Part shown: one piece after another, positions 30,502-39,056 of the stretch
How the letters are laid out: each line of letters opens with the position of its first letter
Numbering within the stretch: position 1 is the first letter of the stretch
DNA from: Amycolatopsis iheyensis
GTDB taxonomy: Bacteria > Actinomycetota > Actinomycetes > Mycobacteriales > Pseudonocardiaceae
Length of the DNA stretch: 64,000 nt
Assembly (NCBI RefSeq): GCF_024703995.1
Contig: NZ_JAMXQV010000030.1
Location: forward strand, 62,001-126,000
Reading direction: 5' to 3'
Made by a program: the position numbers and the translations under genes
The notes under the pieces: model-generated
Databases searched by the model: none
Told to the model about the DNA's origin: nothing
Seen by the model: only the letters and a program-made list of their open reading frames with translations

Positions 30502-31941
30502 TCAGTGGGGCTTCGCGGTTCCCTTGGTGCCACGGATGAGCCAGGTACCCGCGAAGGCGAGCACCCCGATCACCCCGGCCACGATGAAGGCCGACCGCAG
30601 CCCGGAAGCGTCCGGGCCGGTGGCGGCCGTGTCGGCGCTGCCCAGCGTCGCCACGCTGATGAACACCGCCGTGCCCAGTGCGCCGGCCATCTGCTGCAGC
30701 GTCGACAGGATCGCGCTGCCGTGCGAGTACAGGTGCTCCGGCAGCGCCCCGAGCGACTCGGTGAACAGCGGCGTCATCATCAGGCCGAGCCCCGCCATCA
30801 ACAGGACGTGGATCCCGATCACCGCGATGAGCGGCGAGGTCGGCCCCAGCGTCGTGAACAGCCACAGCGACACCGCCATCGCGCCCGCGCCCGGGATGAC
30901 CAGCGGGCGCGCGCCCACCCGGTCGAACAGCGCACCCACCGGGCGGCCCAGCAGCCCCAGCACCAGCCCGCCCGGCAGCACCGCCAGGCCGCTGACGAAC
31001 GTGCTCGTGTGCAGCACCGTCTGCAGGTACAGCGGCAGCAGGATCGCCGCCGCGCCGATCAGGCAGACGAACAGCAACGCCGTCAGCACCAGCGCGAGCA
31101 CGAAACTCCGGTGCGTGAACGGGCGCAGGTCGAGCAAGGCGCGGTCCCGGCGCTGCAGCCGCAGCTGACGCCAGGTGAAGACCGCCAGCGAGACGACCCC
31201 GATCGTGATCGACAGCCACGGCGGCAGCGGCGGCTGGGCGCCGGCGGCTTCACCGGTCGACGACAGCCCGAACAGCACCCCGCCGAAGCCGATCGCCGAG
31301 AGCAGCACCGACGGCACGTCCAGCGGCACCCGCCGCTGCTCGCTGTCCAGGCGCAGCCGCACCGCGCCGATCACCAGCGCCGCCACCGACAACGGCAGCA
31401 CGATCCCGAACATCCACCGCCAGCCCAGTGACGTGAGCACCGCGCCGCCGATCGTCGGCCCGATCGCCGGCGCCACCGCGATCACGATCGTGATCGTGCC
31501 CATCGTCGCGCCGCGACGCTCCGGCGGCACCAAGCGCATCACCGTCGTCATCAGCAACGGCAGCATCACGGCCGTGCCGCACGCCTGCACCACCCGCCCG
31601 GCCATCAGCAGCCCGAACCCGGGCGCGACCGCGCACAGCAAGGTGCCGACGCTGAACGCCGAGAGCGAGAAGAGGAACACCTGCCGCGGCGTGAATCGCT
31701 CCAGCAGGAACCCGGTCGTCGGGATGACCACGGCCATCGTCAGCAGGAACCCGCTGGTCAGCCACTGCACGGTCGTCGTCGGCACCCGCAGGTCGACGGT
31801 CAGGTCGCGCAGCGCGACGCTCAGGATCGTCTCGTTGAGGATCATCACGAACGCCGACAGCACGAGAACCCCGATGAGGAGCCCCGAGCGCACCGGGGGG
31901 CGAGCCGGGCCGGCGGGCGGGGAGGACACGGTTTCGGTCAT
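30502..31941 (-). CDS. MFS multidrug exporter, DHA2 (14-helix) type
   Basis: 479 residues with about fourteen helices. DHA2 features: L-N-E-T-I-L-S-V-A-L in helix 1 and P-T-T-T-V-Q-W-L-T-S-G-F-L-L after it, motif-A region G-F-L-L-E-R-F-T-P-R-Q, and motif C P-A-I-G-P-T-I-G-G in helix 5. Proton-driven efflux of hydrophobic drugs is the family role. It stands alone on the minus strand, between the structured RNA region and the tRNA genes. No adjacent regulator is obvious. Confidence 0.88.
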   Translation of the reverse strand: MTETVSSPPAGPARPPVRSGLLIGVLVLSAFVMILNETILSVALRDLTVDLRVPTTTVQWLTSGFLLTMAVVIPTTGFLLERFTPRQVFLFSLSAFSVGTLLCAVAPGFGLLMAGRVVQACGTAVMLPLLMTTVMRLVPPERRGATMGTITIVIAVAPAIGPTIGGAVLTSLGWRWMFGIVLPLSVAALVIGAVRLRLDSEQRRVPLDVPSVLLSAIGFGGVLFGLSSTGEAAGAQPPLPPWLSITIGVVSLAVFTWRQLRLQRRDRALLDLRPFTHRSFVLALVLTALLFVCLIGAAAILLPLYLQTVLHTSTFVSGLAVLPGGLVLGLLGRPVGALFDRVGARPLVIPGAGAMAVSLWLFTTLGPTSPLIAVIGIHVLLMAGLGLMMTPLFTESLGALPEHLYSHGSAILSTLQQMAGALGTAVFISVATLGSADTAATGPDASGLRSAFIVAGVIGVLAFAGTWLIRGTKGTAKPH

Positions 31942-32131
31942 CGGAGCTTTCCTGGTCGGGGGCGCGCGGGCCCGGCGAAGACCGAGGCAGCGGCGCGCTG
32001 TCCCTCGCAGTCTGCCCGTTTCGGCCCCTTCGTGTCACGGCGGTTTCCGCGGTGCGCCCGGTCACACCGGACCCCCCGAAAACCGCTCGCGGGCGTCCGA
32101 TATGCTTCTCCCCGTTGAGAAGTTCCGCAGC

Positions 32132-32206
32132 GCGCGATTAGCTCAGCGGGAGAGCGCTTCCCTGACACGGAAGAGGTCACTGGTTCAATCCCAGTATCGC
32201 GCACCA
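32132..32206 (+). tRNA. tRNA-Val(GAC), CCA encoded
   Basis: Cloverleaf: acceptor GCGCGAT/ATCGCGC, D arm AGCTCAGCGGGAGAGC, anticodon stem CTTCC/GGAAG with loop CTGACAC (anticodon GAC, 32164-32166), T arm with GGTTCAATC, discriminator A, then encoded CCA (32204-32206). TATGCT near 32101 could be the -10 element. Confidence 0.95.
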
Positions 32207-32247
32207 CGAGAGTCCACCCTCCGGACTTCGTGGCAGTACCACAGCAA

Positions 32248-32319
32248 GGGCGATTAGCTCAGGGGGAGAGCGCTTCGTTCACACCGAAGAGGTCACTGGT
32301 TCGATCCCAGTATCGCCCA
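32248..32319 (+). tRNA. tRNA-Val(CAC)
   Basis: Acceptor GGGCGAT/ATCGCCC, D arm AGCTCAGGGGGAGAGC, anticodon stem CTTCG/CGAAG with loop TTCACAC (anticodon CAC, 32280-32282), T arm with GGTTCGATC, discriminator A. CCA is not encoded, unlike the neighbour 41 bases upstream. The two genes are probably one transcript ended at 32334-32369. Confidence 0.95.
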
Positions 32320-32333
32320 CGAGATTCGCTGAA

Positions 32334-32369
32334 AGAGCCCCTGTCCGCGGACAGGGGCTCTTTCGTTTT
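32334..32369 (+). terminator. Terminator of the tRNA operon
   Basis: Perfect 13-bp stem AGAGCCCCTGTCC/GGACAGGGGCTCT with a 2-base loop, followed by TTCGTTTT. It lies 14 bases after the second tRNA. Confidence 0.9.
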
Positions 32370-32408
32370 CGGGAAAGCCGGGCCCCGGGTTCGTCCTTTT
32401 CGGACTGC

Positions 32409-33008
32409 TCACAGCAGGCGGCGCTGGATCACGTCCGCCAGCACCGCGTTGACCACGCCTGCCAGTTCGTCGTCCGCCGGCCGAGTGCCTCGACGGCGGC
32501 CGGCGAAGAGCAGGTGGGCGCCGCCGATCAGGGACAGGGCCAGGGAATCCGCGTCCGCGTCCGCCGCGATGCGGCCCTGAGCGCGCTCGGCCCTCAGGTA
32601 ACCCGCCACCATGGCGCGAGCTTCCACCAAAAGGGGTAAGCCACCACCCGGACGGTGCAGGCGCTTGCGCAGCTCGTCCCGGAAGAACAGCAGGCTCACC
32701 AAAGCCACCGACACCGGGTCGAACAGCTCCGTGAGCGTGTCCACCAGGTGTTCGGGGACCGTTCGGGTGCCGGCCGCGGCGTGCAGCAACGCTTCCTGGT
32801 CGCGCAGGCGGGCGATGCGGTCGTGCACCAGCTCCGCCAGGAACGCGTCGAAGTCCGCGAAGTGGCGGTGCAGCACGCCCTTCGCGACGTCGGCCTCCGC
32901 TGTGACCGCGCGGCTGGTCAGCGCGTCCGGACCGTCGCGGAGCAGCACGCGCTCGGCGGCGTGGAACAGCTGCTGGCGCACATCGCGCAGGTGAACCCCG
33001 GTCGGCAT
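32409..33008 (-). CDS. TetR-family transcriptional regulator
   Basis: 199 residues from ATG 33008 (M-P-T-G-V-H-L-R-D). Helix-turn-helix: L-F-H-A-A-E-R-V-L-L-R-D-G and A-V-T-A-E-A-D-V-A-K-G-V-L-H-R-H-F-A-D-F. The C-terminal domain has F-D-P-V-S-V-A-L-V-S-L-L-F-F-R-D. It is divergent from a methyltransferase gene, and two adjacent 18-bp palindromes lie between them, so it probably represses that gene and itself. A 13-codon longer start is possible but would extend toward the operators. Confidence 0.88.
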   Translation of the reverse strand: MPTGVHLRDVRQQLFHAAERVLLRDGPDALTSRAVTAEADVAKGVLHRHFADFDAFLAELVHDRIARLRDQEALLHAAAGTRTVPEHLVDTLTELFDPVSVALVSLLFFRDELRKRLHRPGGGLPLLVEARAMVAGYLRAERAQGRIAADADADSLALSLIGGAHLLFAGRRRGTRPADDELAGVVNAVLADVIQRRLL

Positions 33009-33056
33009 GCCCCCATTCTCCGGTACGCCGAAGGCGCACGCCCACACGGTGGCCCG

Positions 33057-33094
33057 AGTGGGCGACTGCCCACTATAGTGGGCGCATGCCCACT
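33057..33094. promoter_or_regulatory. Paired palindromic operators over a leaderless start
   Basis: AGTGGGCGACTGCCCACT (33057-33074) and AGTGGGCGCATGCCCACT (33077-33094), two perfect 18-bp palindromes 20 bases apart centre to centre. TATAGT at 33074-33079 is a good -10 placed 6-7 bases before ATG 33086, so transcription would begin at or next to the start codon. The second operator covers that ATG. Confidence 0.75.
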
Positions 33095-33868
33095 CAACCT
33101 CATGAAGCCCGCAAGATGGCCGAATCCTTCGGGGTCGACGCCGAACGCTACGACCGCGCCCGGCCCGCGTACCCCGCCGAACTGGTGAACCACGTCCTCG
33201 CCGCGGCGCCCGGCGCCGACTTCCTCGACGTCGGCTGCGGCACCGGCATCGAGGCGCGGCAGTTCCGCGACGCCGGCGCCCGGGTGCTCGGCGTCGACCC
33301 CGATCCGCGGATGGCCGCCTTCGCGCGGGGGAGCGGGATCGACGTCGAGGTGGCGACGTTCGAGGACTGGGACCCGGCCGGGCGCGTGTTCGACGCCGTC
33401 GTCGCCGGGCAGGCCTGGCACTGGGTGGATCCGGTCGCCGGTCCGGCCAAGGCGGCGGGGCTGTTGCGGCCCGGCGGGGTGCTCGCGCTGTTCGCGCACG
33501 TGTTCCAGCCGCCGGCCGAGGTGGCCGGTGCGCTGGCCGAGGCGTACCGGCGGGTGCTGCCCGGTTCGCCGATGGCGGGAGAGTCGAGAAGTGCTGCCGA
33601 ACTCTACGAAGTGATGTTCAGCCGGTTCGCCGACGGGATCCGCGAGGCGGGCCGGTTCGGCGAGCCCGACCGGCGCCGGTTCGACTGGGAGAAGCCGTAC
33701 ACGCGTGACGAATGGCTCGACCTCCTGCCCACGACGGGCGGCCTGACGCGGCTCGGGCCGGACGCGCTGGCGGACGTGCTCGCCGGCGTGGGCGCGGCCA
33801 TCGACGCGATCGGCGGCCGCTTCACGATGGCGTACACGACGTTGGCGGTGATCGCGGCGAAGGCTTGA
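33086..33868 (+). CDS. Class I SAM-dependent methyltransferase
   Basis: 260 residues. Rossmann SAM site F-L-D-V-G-C-G-T-G-I-E-A-R-Q-F near residue 47, motif II V-L-G-V-D-P-D-P-R-M, and A-W-H-W-V-D followed by L-L-R-P-G-G-V-L-A-L-F, typical of the Methyltransf_11 family. The substrate is unknown. It probably has a leaderless mRNA under the divergent TetR repressor. Alternative downstream ATGs exist, but the first matches family length. Confidence 0.88.
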   Translation: MPTQPHEARKMAESFGVDAERYDRARPAYPAELVNHVLAAAPGADFLDVGCGTGIEARQFRDAGARVLGVDPDPRMAAFARGSGIDVEVATFEDWDPAGRVFDAVVAGQAWHWVDPVAGPAKAAGLLRPGGVLALFAHVFQPPAEVAGALAEAYRRVLPGSPMAGESRSAAELYEVMFSRFADGIREAGRFGEPDRRRFDWEKPYTRDEWLDLLPTTGGLTRLGPDALADVLAGVGAAIDAIGGRFTMAYTTLAVIAAKA

Positions 33869-33882
33869 CAAAAAAAGTTGTC
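33865..33882 (+). promoter_or_regulatory. Candidate -35 element and short repeat before the DUF4287 gene
   Basis: Consensus TTGACA at 33865-33870 overlaps the methyltransferase stop and is followed by an A-run; GACAA-N6-TTGTC (33867-33882) forms a small inverted repeat over it. The expected -10 position (near 33888) is weak. Confidence 0.4.
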
Positions 33883-33936
33883 GGTGAGACCTTGGGGCAA
33901 GCAAGAACACCTTCGGCCCGACCTCCGGGAGTCCCC

Positions 33937-34188
33937 ATGTCTTTCCAGGCCTACCTCGACAACGCGGAGAAGCAGACCGGCATCACCCCGCGCGCCTTCG
34001 TCGACCTCGCGGCCGGCAAGAACCTCACGAAGCACGGCGAGATCATCACGTGGCTCAAGACCGACCACGGCTTGGGCCATGGCCACGCGACGGCGATCGC
34101 GCGGCTGATCACGAAGGGCCCGGAGTTCGTGGCCCAGAACCACACGGACGGCGTGCTGCACCTCGACGGCCTGGCCGCCCGGACGTGA
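33937..34188 (+). CDS. DUF4287 domain protein
   Basis: 83 residues. It is the single DUF4287 module: M-S-F-Q-A-Y-L-D-N-A-E-K-Q-T-G-I-T-P-R-A-F at the start, G-E-I-I-T-W-L-K and G-L-G-H-G-H-A-T-A-I-A in the middle. The family is small, soluble and helical, of unknown function, sometimes fused to DUF5655. It lies 68 bases after the methyltransferase and may have its own promoter. Confidence 0.85.
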   Translation: MSFQAYLDNAEKQTGITPRAFVDLAAGKNLTKHGEIITWLKTDHGLGHGHATAIARLITKGPEFVAQNHTDGVLHLDGLAART

Positions 34189-34621
34189 TGCGGGCGGCCG
34201 CCGCCGGAGATGTCGAAGGTGTGGCCGGTGATCCATCGGCCGCACGGCGAGGAACTCGGCTGGCCGCGCGGGTGTGATGCGGGGCGGCCGCCGCCGGTGC
34301 TCCACCAGCCGGCCGGTCCCGCTGGCCGCCCAGGCGTGGCGCAGCCGGCCGCCGCCGGTGCTCCAGTGGCCGCCCGGTCCTGCCGGCCGCGCGGGTGTGA
34401 TGCGGGAGGCCGGCCGCCGCCGGTGCTCCACCAGCCGGCCGGTCCCGCTGGCCGCCCAGGCGTGGCGCGGCCGGCCGCCCGGTCCCGCTGGCCGCCCGGG
34501 CGGGTGTGGGAGGCCGGCCGTGGCTCATGCGGTCGGGCCGGGGTGGGTCCTACCGGTGTTATCGCGGGTGTGACCGGAGGTCCACCGGCCGCCCGGGCGC
34601 GCCCCGGGCGGCCGCCGCCGG
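34189..34621. repeat. GC-rich direct repeats and remnant of an SDR gene tail
   Basis: This 433-base stretch has no convincing gene. A 123-bp direct repeat starts GGCCGCGCGGGTGTGATGCG at 34262 and again at 34385, with a shared inner segment CCGCCGCCGGTGCTCCA present three times. On the minus strand near 34190-34262 one frame reads C-G-R-W-I-T-G-H-T-F-D-I-S-G-G-G, the usual C-terminal signature of short-chain dehydrogenases and close to the R-W-I-T-G-R-A-L-D-V-S-G-G end of the intact SDR just upstream on that strand. It looks like a decayed duplicate that then expanded. Confidence 0.6.
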
Positions 34622-35368
34622 TCACGCGATCGGACCGAGGTAAGTACCCCCCGAAACGTCGAGCGCGCGCCCGGTGATCCACCGCCCGCCCGGCCCGGCG
34701 AGGAACCCGACCACCTCGGCGACATCCTCCGGCTCGCCGATCCGGCCGAGCGCGGTCATCGCGGTGAGGCCGGCCGCGGCCTCCGGGATGGCCAGCAGGG
34801 GCTCGGTCAGGTCGGTCCGGATCGGCCCGGGCGCGACGGTGTTCACGGTGATCCCGCGGTGGCCGAGCTCGTTCGCCAGCGTCGGCGCGAGTGCCTCGAC
34901 CGCGGCTTTGCTGACCGTGTAAGCGATCTGGCTCTGCACCGCGATCCGCGAAGCCATCGAACCGACGGTGACGACCCGGCCGCCGTCGTTCAGCGCCGGC
35001 AGCAGCCGCTGGATCAGCAGCATCGGCGTCTTGACGTTGATGGCCAGCAGCCGGTCCAGCTCGGCTTCGGTGACCTCGCCGATCGTGCTGTGCGAGCCGA
35101 TGCCCGCGTTGTTCACCAGGATGTCGAGCCCACCGAACGCCGACGTGACAGCGTCGGCGAGCTGCTCGACCGCGCCGGCTTCGCCGAAGCGGGCGCACAC
35201 GGCGAAGGCGCGGCCGCCGGCGTCCTCGATCATGGCGACGGTTTCCTTGGCGGCGACCTCGTTGCCGCCGTGGTGCACGGCGACGGTGGCCCCGTCGGCG
35301 GCCAGGCGCCGGGCGATCGCCCGGCCGATTCCGCGCGAAGCCCCCGTCACCAAAGCGTTCCTCGTCAT
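34622..35368 (-). CDS. Short-chain dehydrogenase/reductase
   Basis: 248 residues, classical SDR. Cofactor loop T-G-A-S-R-G-I-G near residue 8, N-N-A-G, catalytic Ser in G-S-M-A-S, Y-T-V-S-K catalytic Tyr/Lys, and P-G-P-I-R-T-D-L after it; the end reads G-G-R-W-I-T-G-R-A-L-D-V-S-G-G. NADP-dependent oxidoreduction of an unknown alcohol or ketone. It lies downstream of an MFS exporter gene on the same strand with a 112-base gap. Confidence 0.9.
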   Translation of the reverse strand: MTRNALVTGASRGIGRAIARRLAADGATVAVHHGGNEVAAKETVAMIEDAGGRAFAVCARFGEAGAVEQLADAVTSAFGGLDILVNNAGIGSHSTIGEVTEAELDRLLAINVKTPMLLIQRLLPALNDGGRVVTVGSMASRIAVQSQIAYTVSKAAVEALAPTLANELGHRGITVNTVAPGPIRTDLTEPLLAIPEAAAGLTAMTALGRIGEPEDVAEVVGFLAGPGGRWITGRALDVSGGTYLGPIA

Positions 35369-35480
35369 CTCCGGCTCCTCCGGTTCGTGGCCGGGCCGTG
35401 GTGACCCGGCGACGACCGAAGGTTTCCGTCCGCCGCTGACCGCCCGCGCACCGAACGCGAACCGGCCGCCGGCGGCCCGG

Positions 35481-36923
35481 TCAGCGGCTCGCCGCCGCCG
35501 CGGGTTCCGGCTCGGTGGGCGCCGACGTCGCCGCGGACCGCCGAGGCAGGAACGCCGCCACCGCCAACGCGATGATCGCCGCGGCCGAGCCCATGCCCAG
35601 CACCAGCCGGAAGCCGTCCCGCGACGGCAACGCCACCGGTCCGAACTGGACGGTCAGCCGGGCCAGGATCAGGCCCGCCGTCGCGCTCGAGACCGACGTG
35701 CCGATCGAGCGCATCAGCGTGTTGAGGCTGTTCGCCGCCGCGGTCTCGGACACCGGCACGGCGCCCATCACCAGCGAGGGCATCGCGCCGTAGGCGAGCC
35801 CGATGCCGGCGCCGATGATGCTCGAGACCAGCACCAGGTGCCAGGTCGCGCTCATCAGCACGACGCCGAGGGCGTACCCGGCGGCGACGACCACCGCACC
35901 GCACATCAGCGTCGTCTTGGGACCGCGGGTGGCCGTGATGCGTGCCGACACCGGTGCCAGCGCCATCATCACCAGCCCCGACGGCGCCATCACCAGGCCC
36001 ACCACCAGCATCGACTTCCCGAGGCCGTAGCCGGTGGCGGCTGGCAGCTGCAGCAGCTGCGGGAGCACCAGGGACATCGCGAACATCGCGAAGCCGAAGA
36101 CCGCCGACGCGATGTTCGTCAGCAGCACCTGGCGCCGCGCGCTGGTGCGCAGGTCGACCAGCGGCCGCGGCGTGCGCAGCTCCCACCGGCCCCACAGCAG
36201 CAGGACGACGAGCGCCGCGGCGAACAGGCCCAGCGTCGCCGCGCTGCCCCAGCCCCAGTCGGCGCCCTTCGAAATCGCCAGCAGCAGGCACACGAGCGCG
36301 ATCGACAACCCGGCCGCGCCGAGGACGTCGAACCGGCCGCCGGTGCGCAGCGGCGACTCGGGCACCAGCGCGACGACGAGCGCGGTGACGACCAGGCCGA
36401 GCCCGGCCGCGGTCCAGAACAGCACGTGCCAGTCGGCGTTTTCGGCCAGCAGTGCTGCCGCGGGCAGGCCCAGCGCGCCGCCGACGCCGAGCGACGCGCT
36501 CATCATCGCCGTCGCCGAACCGAGGCGTTCCGCCGGCAGCTCGTCACGCATGATGCTGATCCCGAGCGGGATCACGCCGGCGGCCAGGCCCTGCAGGGTC
36601 CGGCCGGCGACCATCGGCACGAGGCTGTCGGACAGCGCGCCGATCGCGGAGCCGACGACGAGTGCGCCGAGGCTGACGAGCAGCATCCGCCGCTTGCCGT
36701 ACATGTCGCCGAGCCGGCCCATGGTCGGCGTCGCGACCGCGCCCGCGAGCAGCGTGGCGGTGATCGCCCACGTCGCGTCGGCGGCGGAGGCGTGCAGCAG
36801 CCCGGGCAGGGCGGGGATCAGCGGGATGACCAGCGTCTGCATCAGCGAGACGGTGATACCCGCGAGGGCGAGGACCGCGACGACGAGGTTCGCGCGTCTC
36901 GCGGGCGTGGCTGGGTCGGGCAC
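35481..36923 (-). CDS. MFS exporter, DHA2-like
   Basis: 480 residues, about fourteen helices. N-terminus V-V-A-V-L-A-L-A-G-I-T-V-S-L-M-Q-T-L-V-I-P-L, motif A G-R-L-G-D-M-Y-G-K-R-R-M, motif C region A-S-L-G-V-G-G-A-L-G-L-P. Probable drug or metabolite exporter. It is divergent from a cytochrome P450 gene across an AT-rich gap with nested repeats, so the two are likely co-regulated. The P450 product could be what it exports, but this is a guess. Confidence 0.86.
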   Translation of the reverse strand: MPDPATPARRANLVVAVLALAGITVSLMQTLVIPLIPALPGLLHASAADATWAITATLLAGAVATPTMGRLGDMYGKRRMLLVSLGALVVGSAIGALSDSLVPMVAGRTLQGLAAGVIPLGISIMRDELPAERLGSATAMMSASLGVGGALGLPAAALLAENADWHVLFWTAAGLGLVVTALVVALVPESPLRTGGRFDVLGAAGLSIALVCLLLAISKGADWGWGSAATLGLFAAALVVLLLWGRWELRTPRPLVDLRTSARRQVLLTNIASAVFGFAMFAMSLVLPQLLQLPAATGYGLGKSMLVVGLVMAPSGLVMMALAPVSARITATRGPKTTLMCGAVVVAAGYALGVVLMSATWHLVLVSSIIGAGIGLAYGAMPSLVMGAVPVSETAAANSLNTLMRSIGTSVSSATAGLILARLTVQFGPVALPSRDGFRLVLGMGSAAAIIALAVAAFLPRRSAATSAPTEPEPAAAASR

Positions 36924-36954
36924 GAGCGGTCCTCCGTGGGGATGTCCGAATTAA

Positions 36955-36996
36955 ATCAGTCGCTTGACTTAGCTTAGCAGTCTTCGGTTGACTGAT
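36955..36996. promoter_or_regulatory. Nested palindromes between MFS and P450 genes
   Basis: Outer arms ATCAGTC (36955-36961) and GACTGAT (36990-36996) enclose two smaller repeats, AGTC-GCTT-GACT (36958-36969) and AGTC-N7-GACT (36979-36993). TTGACT at 36964-36969 could also be a -35 element. No regulator gene adjoins, so the binding protein is unknown. Confidence 0.5.
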
Positions 36997-37025
36997 CACG
37001 AACTGACGGCCACCGCGGAGGAACG

Positions 37026-38231
37026 ATGACGAGCACCGCCGAGATCCCCGAGTTCCCGATGACCCGCGCCGCGGGCTGCCCGTTCGACCCGCCGCCCGCC
37101 GCCCGCGCGCTGCAGGAACAGGCGCCACTGGCCCGGGTCCGGCTGTGGGACGGCAGCACGCCGTGGCTTGTGACGCGTTACGTCGAGCAACGCGCGCTGC
37201 TGGCCGATCCGCGGGTCAGCGCCGACATCGCGCGCCCCGGCTACCCGAGCCCGGCGCCGCTGCCGAAGGGCGGCACCGGCATCAGCTTCATCCTGATGGA
37301 CAACCCCGAGCACGCGCGGCTGCGCAAGATGGTGACCGCGCCGTTCACGATCCGGCGGGTGGCCGCGATGCGCCCGGCGGTGCAGCAGATCGTCGACGAC
37401 CAGCTCGACCGGCTGCTGGCCGGCCCGAACCCGGTCGACCTCGTCGAGGCGTTCGCGTTGCCGGTGCCGTCACTGGTGATCTGCGAGCTGCTCGGCGTGC
37501 CGTACGCCGACCACGACTTCTTCCAGGAGAACAGCAAGGTCATCATCCGCCGCGACGCGAAGCCGGAGGAGCGGGCGGCCGGGCACCGGGCCCTGGTCGG
37601 CTACCTCGACGCGCTGCTGGGGGAGAAGCTCGAGTCCCCGGCCGACGACCTGTTGTCCGGCCTCGCGACCCGGGTGCACGCGGGCGAGCTGTCCCGGCTC
37701 GAGGCGGCGCAGATGGGCGTGCTGCTGCTCATCGCCGGCCACGAGACGACGGCGAACATGATCGCGCTGGGCACGTTGGCGCTGCTGGAGCACCCGGACC
37801 AGCTCGCGCTGCTGCGGGAGAGCGACGACCCGGCCCTGGTCGCGTCGGCGGTGGAAGAGCTGTTGCGCTACCTCAACATCACCCACAACGGCCGCCGCCG
37901 CCTGGCGCTGGAGGACATCGAGATCGCGGGCGTGACGATCCGCGCGGGCGAGGGCCTGATCCTGGCCAACGACATCGCCAACCGCGACCCCGCGGTCTTC
38001 CCGGACGGCGACCGCCTGGACCTGAGCCGCGACTCGCGCCGGCACGTCGCGTTCGGCTTCGGGGTGCACCAATGCCTCGGGCAGCCACTTGCGCGGCTCG
38101 AACTCCAGGTCGTCTACAGCACGCTGTACCGGCGGATCCCGACGCTGGCGCTGGCCACGGACGTCGAGCAGGTGCCGTTCAAGCACGACGGCTCGGTGTA
38201 CGGGGTCTACGAGCTGCCGGTCACCTGGTGA
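37026..38231 (+). CDS. Cytochrome P450, actinobacterial class I
   Basis: 401 residues, soluble. I-helix A-G-H-E-T-T (237-242), E-E-L-L-R of the K-helix, and the haem loop F-G-F-G-V-H-Q-C-L-G-Q with Cys350. The sequence resembles CYP105-type enzymes (M-T-R-A-A-G-C-P-F-D-P-P at the start, M-D-N-P-E-H-A-R-L-R). It needs a ferredoxin and reductase; neither is adjacent. It is divergent from an MFS exporter. Confidence 0.92.
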   Translation: MTSTAEIPEFPMTRAAGCPFDPPPAARALQEQAPLARVRLWDGSTPWLVTRYVEQRALLADPRVSADIARPGYPSPAPLPKGGTGISFILMDNPEHARLRKMVTAPFTIRRVAAMRPAVQQIVDDQLDRLLAGPNPVDLVEAFALPVPSLVICELLGVPYADHDFFQENSKVIIRRDAKPEERAAGHRALVGYLDALLGEKLESPADDLLSGLATRVHAGELSRLEAAQMGVLLLIAGHETTANMIALGTLALLEHPDQLALLRESDDPALVASAVEELLRYLNITHNGRRRLALEDIEIAGVTIRAGEGLILANDIANRDPAVFPDGDRLDLSRDSRRHVAFGFGVHQCLGQPLARLELQVVYSTLYRRIPTLALATDVEQVPFKHDGSVYGVYELPVTW

Positions 38232-38240
38232 AGCGGCGCG

Positions 38241-38894
38241 TCAGACGCTCCGCAGCACCGACACGACCACGCCCAGGATCGCCGCCCGGTCGCCGTCGAT
38301 GACCTGGTACGCCGGGTTCCGCGGCTCCAGGTACACGTGCCCGTCGCGGCGGCGGTAGACCTTCACCGTCGCCTCTTCGTCGATCATCGCCGCCACGATC
38401 TGGCCCGAGTGGGCCTCGTTCTGCTGCTTGACCACCACGATGTCGCCGTCGCAGATGGCCGCGTCGATCATCGAGTCGCCGCGGACGCGCAGGCCGAACA
38501 CCGTGCCGCGGCCGGTGAGGTCGCGGGGGAGCTTGAGGACGTCGTCGACGTGCTCGACCGCCGAGATCGGCGTGCCCGCCGCGATGTCGCCGACCACGGG
38601 GACCGGGACCGAGTCGCGGTCTTCCCGCGCTTCGCTGCCCTGAAGGAACGCGCGCACGTCCATCGGGCGCGACACCGTGGCGCCGCGGCGCAGGAAACCC
38701 TTGTCCTCCAGGCTCGCCAGGTGCTTCGACACCGACGACGTCGACTGCAGGCCGACGGCCTCGCCGATGTCCCGGGTGCTGGGGGAGTAGCCGTACCGGA
38801 CCACCCAGTCGCGGATCGCCACGAGGATCTTCTGCTGCCGCTCCGGCAGGGCCGAGGGGTCGAGGTGCTCGAACGTGTCGTCGTAGGTGGTCAC
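38241..38894 (-). CDS. lexA: LexA repressor
   Basis: 217 residues from GTG 38894. N-terminal winged helix (R-Q-Q-K-I-L-V-A-I-R-D-W, S-P-S-T-R-D-I-G-E-A-V-G-L, S-S-V-S-K-H-L-A-S-L-E). Self-cleavage site A106-G107 (G-D-I-A-A-G-T-P), catalytic S141 (R-G-D-S-M) and K178 (A-T-V-K-V-Y). It represses SOS genes and is inactivated by RecA-stimulated autocleavage. I did not find a canonical actinobacterial SOS box in its upstream region. It is convergent with the P450 gene, 9 bases apart. Confidence 0.95.
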   Translation of the reverse strand: MTTYDDTFEHLDPSALPERQQKILVAIRDWVVRYGYSPSTRDIGEAVGLQSTSSVSKHLASLEDKGFLRRGATVSRPMDVRAFLQGSEAREDRDSVPVPVVGDIAAGTPISAVEHVDDVLKLPRDLTGRGTVFGLRVRGDSMIDAAICDGDIVVVKQQNEAHSGQIVAAMIDEEATVKVYRRRDGHVYLEPRNPAYQVIDGDRAAILGVVVSVLRSV

Positions 38895-39017
38895 CGGCGC
38901 AATCCTAGAGGCACGGAGTCCGCGCGCCGCCGCCCGGTCGCCCCGGCGAGTCCCGCTGACCGGAACATCGGGTGACGGTTGGCGTCTTACCAACATGAGC
39001 CAGGACTTTGCCATCTG

Positions 39018-39056
39018 TTGACCTAGGTCTCGATTCGACGTATGGTCTAGACCACA
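39018..39056 (+). promoter_or_regulatory. LPMO promoter with DasR-type operator
   Basis: TTGACC (39018-39023), a 17-base spacer and TATGGT (39041-39046) form a good sigma-70-like promoter. The -10 is embedded in TATGGTCTAGACCACA (39041-39056), whose core TGGTCTAGACCA is the perfect centre of the known DasR responsive element. DasR is a GntR-family repressor released by glucosamine-6-phosphate that controls chitin genes in streptomycetes and relatives. Confidence 0.82.

Noticed and set aside
32132..32369. tRNA-linked integration site of a mobile element
   Set aside because: The genes after the tRNA pair (TetR, methyltransferase) show normal composition, and no integrase or repeated tRNA 3' end was found.
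38895..39017. SOS box upstream of lexA
   Set aside because: I looked for TCGAAC-N4-GTTCGA in the upstream gap and found only weak half-sites.
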